8,157 nt of DNA from an uncultured Sulfurimonas sp. (GTDB lineage Bacteria; Campylobacterota; Campylobacteria; Campylobacterales; Sulfurimonadaceae): positions 1-8,157 of the forward strand of contig CALDOC010000422.1 of the NCBI GenBank assembly GCA_937914675.1. Direction: 5' to 3'. Position numbers and translations under genes: made by a program. The first letter of the stretch is position 1; each line of letters begins with the position of its first letter. This document shows, piece after piece, positions 6,760 to 8,157 of this stretch. The notes beneath the pieces are model-generated. The model worked only from the letters and a program-made list of their open reading frames with translations. It was not told where the DNA came from and did not search any database.

Positions 6760-7540
6760 CTAATGATTCCTCAAGTTCTTTGAGCGCTTTTGCTTTGACC
6801 TCATCAGTCACCAGATAATAGTGCCAAATCAATTCATCTTCCATAAAGCTCACTCCCTTACCCTTTGTCGTATCGCAAATAATCATCTTTGGCTTATCGG
6901 TTGGAGTCTCTACCGCTTCTTTAATAGCCTCGTGGTTATGTCCATCTATCCTTAAAACTTCCCAGTTAAAAGCTTCAAACTTTTTATCTATTGGCTCATA
7001 AGACAAAAGTTCCGACGCCCTGCCGTAGCCTTGTAAATCATTGCGGTCTATAAAAACTGTGAGGTTGTCCAACTTTAACTGTGGAGCAAGCATAGCGGCT
7101 TCCCATACGCTCCCCTCTTGCGATTCTCCATCGCCCATAAGAACGTAAACGTTTCGTCCGCTATTTTGCAGTTTTAGCGCATGAGCCATACCTGTAGCTA
7201 TTGGCAAGCCATGTCCCAAACTCCCCGCACTTATCTCTATATACGGATTTGTAAGTCTATCTGTATGTGCAGGCAATGTTCCGCCATTTTGATAATAACC
7301 TTCCATATCTTCTTTGCTTAGCAGACCTTTCTCATGGAGGGTTGCATACAAAGCCATAGCAGAGTGAGCTTTTGAGAGAAGAAACAGATCTCTGTTTTCA
7401 TACTCTTCTAAACGCAGTACGTCAAAATACAAAGTAGCTAAAATATCACTACAGCTTAAGGCCGAACCGATATGAGGAGAGAGAGCCAAATTTGCAATAT
7501 GTAAAATATTTTTTCTAATATTTGTAGTAATTTTTTTCAC
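6749..7540 (-). CDS. Transketolase-like N-terminal subunit (thiamine-diphosphate-binding domain)
   Basis: A 263-residue protein matching the first half of transketolase. SAGSLGHGL at 104-112, MGDGE starting at 135 and Asn167 in DRND form the GDG...N thiamine-diphosphate and magnesium site. SKAHS at 56-60 stands where SKGHA is usual, His59 keeping the position. KGKGVSFME at 226-234 and Trp239-His240 close the domain as in known split transketolases. It cannot work without the pyrimidine domain, which the next, overlapping gene supplies. The substrate is unknown; ketose phosphates are the family norm. In this setting a role in making an unusual polysaccharide sugar is inferred. The start is GTG at 7540, with AAGGA five bases upstream; the next in-frame ATG would remove the conserved N-terminal helix. 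The SD overlaps the stop of the preceding radical SAM gene. Confidence 0.93.
   Translation of the reverse strand: MKKITTNIRKNILHIANLALSPHIGSALSCSDILATLYFDVLRLEEYENRDLFLLSKAHSAMALYATLHEKGLLSKEDMEGYYQNGGTLPAHTDRLTNPYIEISAGSLGHGLPIATGMAHALKLQNSGRNVYVLMGDGESQEGSVWEAAMLAPQLKLDNLTVFIDRNDLQGYGRASELLSYEPIDKKFEAFNWEVLRIDGHNHEAIKEAVETPTDKPKMIICDTTKGKGVSFMEDELIWHYYLVTDEVKAKALKELEESLDEK
6767..6772 (-). promoter_or_regulatory. Ribosome binding site of the transketolase C subunit
   Basis: GAGGAA on the minus strand, seven bases before the ATG at 6759 and inside the last codons of the N subunit. With the 11-base overlap it suggests coupled, near-equimolar production of the two subunits. Confidence 0.65.
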
Positions 7541-7545
7541 AAAAG

Positions 7546-7550
7546 TCCTT
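7546..7550 (-). promoter_or_regulatory. Ribosome binding site deciding the GTG start of the transketolase N subunit
   Basis: AAGGA on the minus strand, five bases before GTG at 7540-7538 and overlapping the TAA stop (7551-7549) of the preceding gene. It is the main support for choosing the rare GTG start. Confidence 0.75.
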
Positions 7551-8157
7551 ATATAAAATTCACATGTTCTATGGATGGGTTTTTTAATTCCCAGAGATAG
7601 TTGTTAATCTGATGATGTCTACAATTTGGTTGGCAATTGTTTTTTTCTATACAGTCGTTGATATGATTTAAACTCTCTTGTTTTTGCGCAGACTCCCATA
7701 TCTCTTTAAACGAACTTTCAAATATATTTCCCATAATCGTTTTTTTATCATACTGATGAGAAAAACAACTATATACGTCGCCATTTTCATCTATAAAGAG
7801 TAGAAATTCCAATCCGTAACATTTTGTATATCTTCTTTGCGAAGTTAAATTTTTTGTACTTCTTACCAAAAATGTAAAATCATCGCTATTTAGCTTTTGT
7901 GCTTTTGCATCAAGGTCATCTATAAACTCTTGGGAAATTGTCTCTTTTACTTCAAATTCATTATGAGAATGGTCATAAAAATGTTTCACACTAAAATAAT
8001 CAACACCTAACTCTTTAAGTCTCTGACCATGTTCTAAAGCATACTCTTTGTTCTCAGGAATAAGCACAAACTGAGAGCCGATTGTAATATCGCTTTTAAG
8101 TCGCGTTTTAGCCTCTTTGAGTTTTTTGATATTTGTTATAACTTTATCCCAATCATC
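7549..8157 (-). CDS. Radical SAM protein, C-terminal part with SPASM-like domain (cut by right edge)
   Basis: The frame is open to the window edge, so 202 C-terminal residues are visible. A GTG at 8067 lies inside the frame but is not a real start, because DWDKVITNIKKLKEAK and ITIGSQFVLIPENKEY upstream read like the late strands of a radical SAM barrel. In the visible fragment, cysteines at 113, 131, 169, 175 and 179 (C-x17-C, gap, C-x5-C-x3-C) form an auxiliary iron-sulfur domain of the SPASM type, and IDENGDVYSC carries the G-x4-C element. The CxxxCxxC core would be upstream, outside the window. The segment SFKEIW and the ending SIEHVNFI match the other radical SAM gene here (SFKEFW, DVEHLGFV), pointing to a shared origin. 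The substrate is unknown; sugar chemistry is inferred from the neighbours. Confidence 0.85.
   Translation of the reverse strand, partial: DDWDKVITNIKKLKEAKTRLKSDITIGSQFVLIPENKEYALEHGQRLKELGVDYFSVKHFYDHSHNEFEVKETISQEFIDDLDAKAQKLNSDDFTFLVRSTKNLTSQRRYTKCYGLEFLLFIDENGDVYSCFSHQYDKKTIMGNIFESSFKEIWESAQKQESLNHINDCIEKNNCQPNCRHHQINNYLWELKNPSIEHVNFI

Larger units (their letters stand above)
1..8157 (-). other. Single co-directional gene block, probable operon segment
   Basis: All genes read on the minus strand with very short junctions: 8 bases between the first radical SAM gene and the transketolase N subunit, an 11-base overlap between the transketolase subunits, TAATG junctions at 5887 and 184, a 9-base gap before 5215, TAGATG at 4147, a 13-base gap before 3408, a 7-base gap before 2711 and an ATGA overlap at 1596. 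Neither a rho-independent terminator hairpin nor a convincing promoter is visible inside. The block extends past both window edges, because the first and last genes are cut. A single long transcript with translational coupling is inferred. The mix of sugar-activating, transketolase, radical SAM, SDR and methyltransferase genes is typical of polysaccharide loci. Confidence 0.8.

Noticed and set aside
8065..8067. GTG as start codon of the first radical SAM gene
   Set aside because: The same frame stays open for 30 more codons to the window edge and encodes radical SAM-like sequence, so the gene is cut by the edge and does not start here.

Overview
The window is a stretch of one densely packed gene block. 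Nine protein-coding genes all lie on the minus strand, so transcription runs from high to low coordinates. Gaps are at most 13 bases, and several junctions are start/stop overlaps. No RNA gene, insertion sequence, CRISPR array or convincing repeat is visible, and no intergenic stretch approaches 300 bases. The AT-rich coding, Lys/Ile/Asn-rich proteins, AAGGA ribosome binding sites and tight packing suggest a free-living member of the Campylobacterota (Sulfurimonas/Arcobacter-like). This is a judgement of style, not a marker-gene assignment. The gene content is that of the sugar-biosynthesis part of a surface-polysaccharide (capsule, O-antigen or glycan-modification) locus.

In order of transcription the genes are: (1) the C-terminal part of a radical SAM protein with an auxiliary-cluster domain (7549-8157, cut by the window edge); (2, 3) a transketolase-type enzyme split into an N-terminal thiamine-diphosphate-binding subunit (6749-7540, GTG start) and a C-terminal subunit (5887-6759); (4) a class I SAM methyltransferase with a Tyr/Gly-rich N-terminal motif (5225-5887); (5) a second, complete radical SAM protein (4148-5215), paralogous to the first in its C-terminal half; (6) a short-chain dehydrogenase/reductase (3422-4147); (7) a second methyltransferase (2719-3408); (8) a third methyltransferase domain with a long unrecognised C-terminal part (1593-2711); (9) an HldE-like bifunctional enzyme with reversed domain order, nucleotidyltransferase first and PfkB kinase second (184-1596). 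A tenth coding region, the N-terminus of a sugar-1-phosphate nucleotidyltransferase, starts at 184 and runs off the left edge.

Taken together (inference), the block looks like a pathway for an unusual nucleotide-activated sugar or sugar-like unit. The transketolase pair would build or rearrange a ketose carbon skeleton. The radical SAM enzymes and the SDR would carry out radical and redox chemistry. The kinase/nucleotidyltransferase fusion and the following pyrophosphorylase would activate the product. The methyltransferases would decorate it. No glycosyltransferase, flippase or polymerase is in the window, so the final product and its destination cannot be read here. The most unusual points are the two paralogous radical SAM enzymes bracketing a split transketolase and a methyltransferase, the domain-swapped HldE-like fusion, and the unassigned C-terminal half of the 372-residue methyltransferase-domain protein.
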